This document shows, piece after piece, positions 62,955 through 64,000 of a stretch of 64,000 bases of DNA (position 1 is its first letter; each line of letters begins with the position of its first letter). A program made the translations under genes and the position numbers. Below the pieces are notes generated by a model. The model did no database searches. It was not told the origin of the DNA and saw only the letters and a list, made by a program, of their open reading frames with translations. The stretch is from Streptomyces sp. NBC_00775 (lineage in GTDB: Bacteria; Actinomycetota; Actinomycetes; Streptomycetales; Streptomycetaceae), in the NCBI RefSeq assembly GCF_036347135.1, contig NZ_CP108938.1:10664001-10728000 (forward strand), in the 5' to 3' direction.

Positions 62955-63395
62955 ATGGCGATTCAGCGGATGGACAACGTCGGCATCGTCGTCGAGGACA
63001 TGGATGCCGCCGTCGCGTTCTTCGTGGAACTCGGTATGGAGCTGGAGGGCAGGGCGGAGGTCGAGGGCCTCGTCGCCGACCAGTGCACCGGACTCGACGG
63101 CGTCCGCTGTGACATCGCGATGGTCCGGACCCCGGACGGTCACAGTCGGCTCGAGCTGGCGAAGTACCGCAGCCCCGCGGTGATCAGCGCCGGGCCGCGC
63201 AACCGGCCGCACAACGTTCTGGGCACGCACCGCGTCATGTTCGCCGTCGACGACGTCGAGGACACCGTTGCCCGCCTGCGCCCTCACGGCGCCGAACTCG
63301 TCGGCGAGATCGCCCGGTTCGAGGACAGCTATCTGCTCTGCTACCTCCGCGGCCCGGAGGGCATCATCGTCGGACTGGCCGAGCAACTGCGCTGA
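62955..63395 (+). CDS. VOC/glyoxalase-family protein
   Basis: 146 residues from an ATG 7 bases after AAGGAGA. Two beta-alpha-beta-beta-beta modules: MDNVGIVVEDMDAAVAFF with metal-site His/Glu positions, and HRVMFAVDDVEDTVARL then YLRGPEGIIVGLAEQL. The family includes glyoxalases, dioxygenases and antibiotic-binding proteins; the catalytic residues alone do not decide. A short ORF with a strong ribosome site follows. Confidence 0.85.
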   Translation: MAIQRMDNVGIVVEDMDAAVAFFVELGMELEGRAEVEGLVADQCTGLDGVRCDIAMVRTPDGHSRLELAKYRSPAVISAGPRNRPHNVLGTHRVMFAVDDVEDTVARLRPHGAELVGEIARFEDSYLLCYLRGPEGIIVGLAEQLR

Positions 63396-63412
63396 GAAGG
63401 AGGAACCGAACC

Positions 63413-63484
63413 ATGCAGCCGAACGGAAGCCATGAGATGGACCTCGGAAAGAGGTGGCTCGCCACCTCTGAAGTCGTTTACTAG
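63413..63484 (+). CDS. 23-residue peptide ORF downstream of the VOC gene
   Basis: ATG at 63413 preceded by GAAGGAGGA, 7 bases away, a stronger ribosome site than most in the window. It encodes MQPNGSHEMDLGKR followed by WLATSEVVY and a TAG, 17 bases after the VOC stop. I do not recognise it. It could be a peptide precursor, a leader peptide, or the start of a gene broken by mutation. Confidence 0.4.
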   Translation: MQPNGSHEMDLGKRWLATSEVVY

Positions 63485-63702
63485 CGTGGCGATAACTTCG
63501 CAATTCTGGCTATATTGGGGCGTATTGATCGCGAGAGTATTGGCCCAAAATCGGCTATGACACTCAGCTGTGATCGCGGTTGGCTCCGCGGCTTTGGGCG
63601 GGAGCTGTTATGGGGCGAGTGATCATGGCCCATGAAGGTGATGGCGAGTCAGCGTCCCGGCGGCTCTCGTGTCGGCGCGGTGCGTCCGGGCGTCGTCGTA
63701 CC

Positions 63703-63909
63703 CTATTCGGCGATCGCCGTGCTGTACATCCACCGGAGGACAGGCAGCCGGCAGCCGTCGATCTCGGCGGTCTCGTCGGTGAGTTCGTAGTGCTCGTGGC
63801 GGCCGTAGTAGGCCAGAATCACTCGCTCCGGCGGGCCCGCCGTCTCGGCCGACCGCACCCCTTCCAAGGCTGCCGGTCCACCCTTGAGCAGAATGTCGCA
63901 CATGGTCAT
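63703..63909 (-). CDS. DUF5988-family small protein
   Basis: 68 residues from an ATG after AGGAG. The pattern LLKGGPAALEG, a central charged region, then DGCRLPVLRWMYSTAIAE is the DUF5988 small-protein pattern common in Streptomyces, often near biosynthetic or regulatory genes. No function is known. Confidence 0.75.
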   Translation of the reverse strand: MTMCDILLKGGPAALEGVRSAETAGPPERVILAYYGRHEHYELTDETAEIDGCRLPVLRWMYSTAIAE

Positions 63910-64000
63910 CGCTCCTGTCGTGCGTGCTGAGGCGAGTCGGGTTCACTCCGGACAACCGAAACGAACCGGCGGACGGTCACGGAATATCGATGCTGGTCGT

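Noticed and set aside
63485..63560. ATAACTTCG near a TAT-rich stretch, resembling a loxP-like site
   Set aside because: There is no matching inverted arm at the right spacing and no recombinase nearby; it is simply AT-rich intergenic DNA.
1..64000. CRISPR array or rRNA operon
   Set aside because: No regularly spaced direct repeats and no rRNA-like sequence were seen on reading through the window.

Overview
The window is high-GC actinobacterial DNA, most likely from a Streptomyces or close relative. The evidence is the strong G/C bias at third codon positions, two SpoIIE-type PP2C phosphatases and stand-alone HATPase proteins, GTG starts with GGAGG-type ribosome binding sites, a DUF5988-type small protein, and many decayed insertion sequences. 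It reads as accessory, chromosome-arm-like DNA. I see no CRISPR array, rRNA gene or complete tRNA gene.

Region by region: (1) 1-489 is a decayed ISL3 transposase. (2) 786-11489 holds a secreted SurE-like phosphatase, an MFS transporter, two PAP2 membrane proteins (one lacking both catalytic histidines), two esterases, a cytochrome P450, a LacI-family regulator and an HATPase protein. Copies of a palindrome (GTTACACGTGTAAC and variants) recur between these genes. (3) 11699-21402 is an aromatic-acid island: CoA ligase, thioesterase, FAD monooxygenase/Old Yellow Enzyme fusion, nitrilase, gentisate 1,2-dioxygenase, FAH-family hydrolase, maleate isomerase and a PaaX-type regulator. Together they give a thiol-independent route from a CoA-activated aromatic acid through gentisate and maleate to fumarate and pyruvate. 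(4) 22087-29288 is a peptide/opine-type ABC importer with a fused permease-ATPase, plus a second carboxylesterase; its upstream region carries two more copies of the LacI-type palindrome. (5) 29830-41856 is a mixed region: ArsR/aldehyde dehydrogenase, an OYE reductase, a desaturase/reductase pair with a PucR-like regulator, small proteins, and an MFS/MarR pair, with IS1380 and Tn3 scars.

(6) 41925-43357 is a graveyard of ISL3, IS5 and moaA fragments. (7) 43409-53195 is the most unusual part: a compact, apparently co-transcribed minus-strand biosynthetic cluster. It encodes SbnA- and SbnB-like 2,3-diaminopropionate enzymes, a TauD-type oxygenase, an NRPS (half C-A-T-TE), and an 877-residue protein with the carrier/six-TM/three-hexapeptide-domain architecture of the C-terminal part of epsilon-poly-lysine synthetase (Pls) but no adenylation domain. 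A 74-codon ORF lies upstream. My reading is a split Pls-like isopeptide synthetase that uses diaminopropionate. (8) 53707-54387 is the scar of a tRNA-Arg(CCU)-targeted integrative element: a tRNA 3' half, an integrase C-terminus and a broken HATPase gene. (9) 54548-63909 holds a PadR/membrane-protein pair, two PP2C phosphatases, a TetR scrap, an intact IS5-family element with its target duplication, a VOC protein, a 23-codon ORF and a DUF5988-type gene.

How it may work together (inference): the LacI-type regulator could coordinate uptake (MFS, ABC), ester hydrolysis and oxidation of an ester-linked substrate whose aromatic part enters the gentisate pathway. The diaminopropionate cluster appears independent of this. 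All family calls come from reading the translated sequence; no database search was run.
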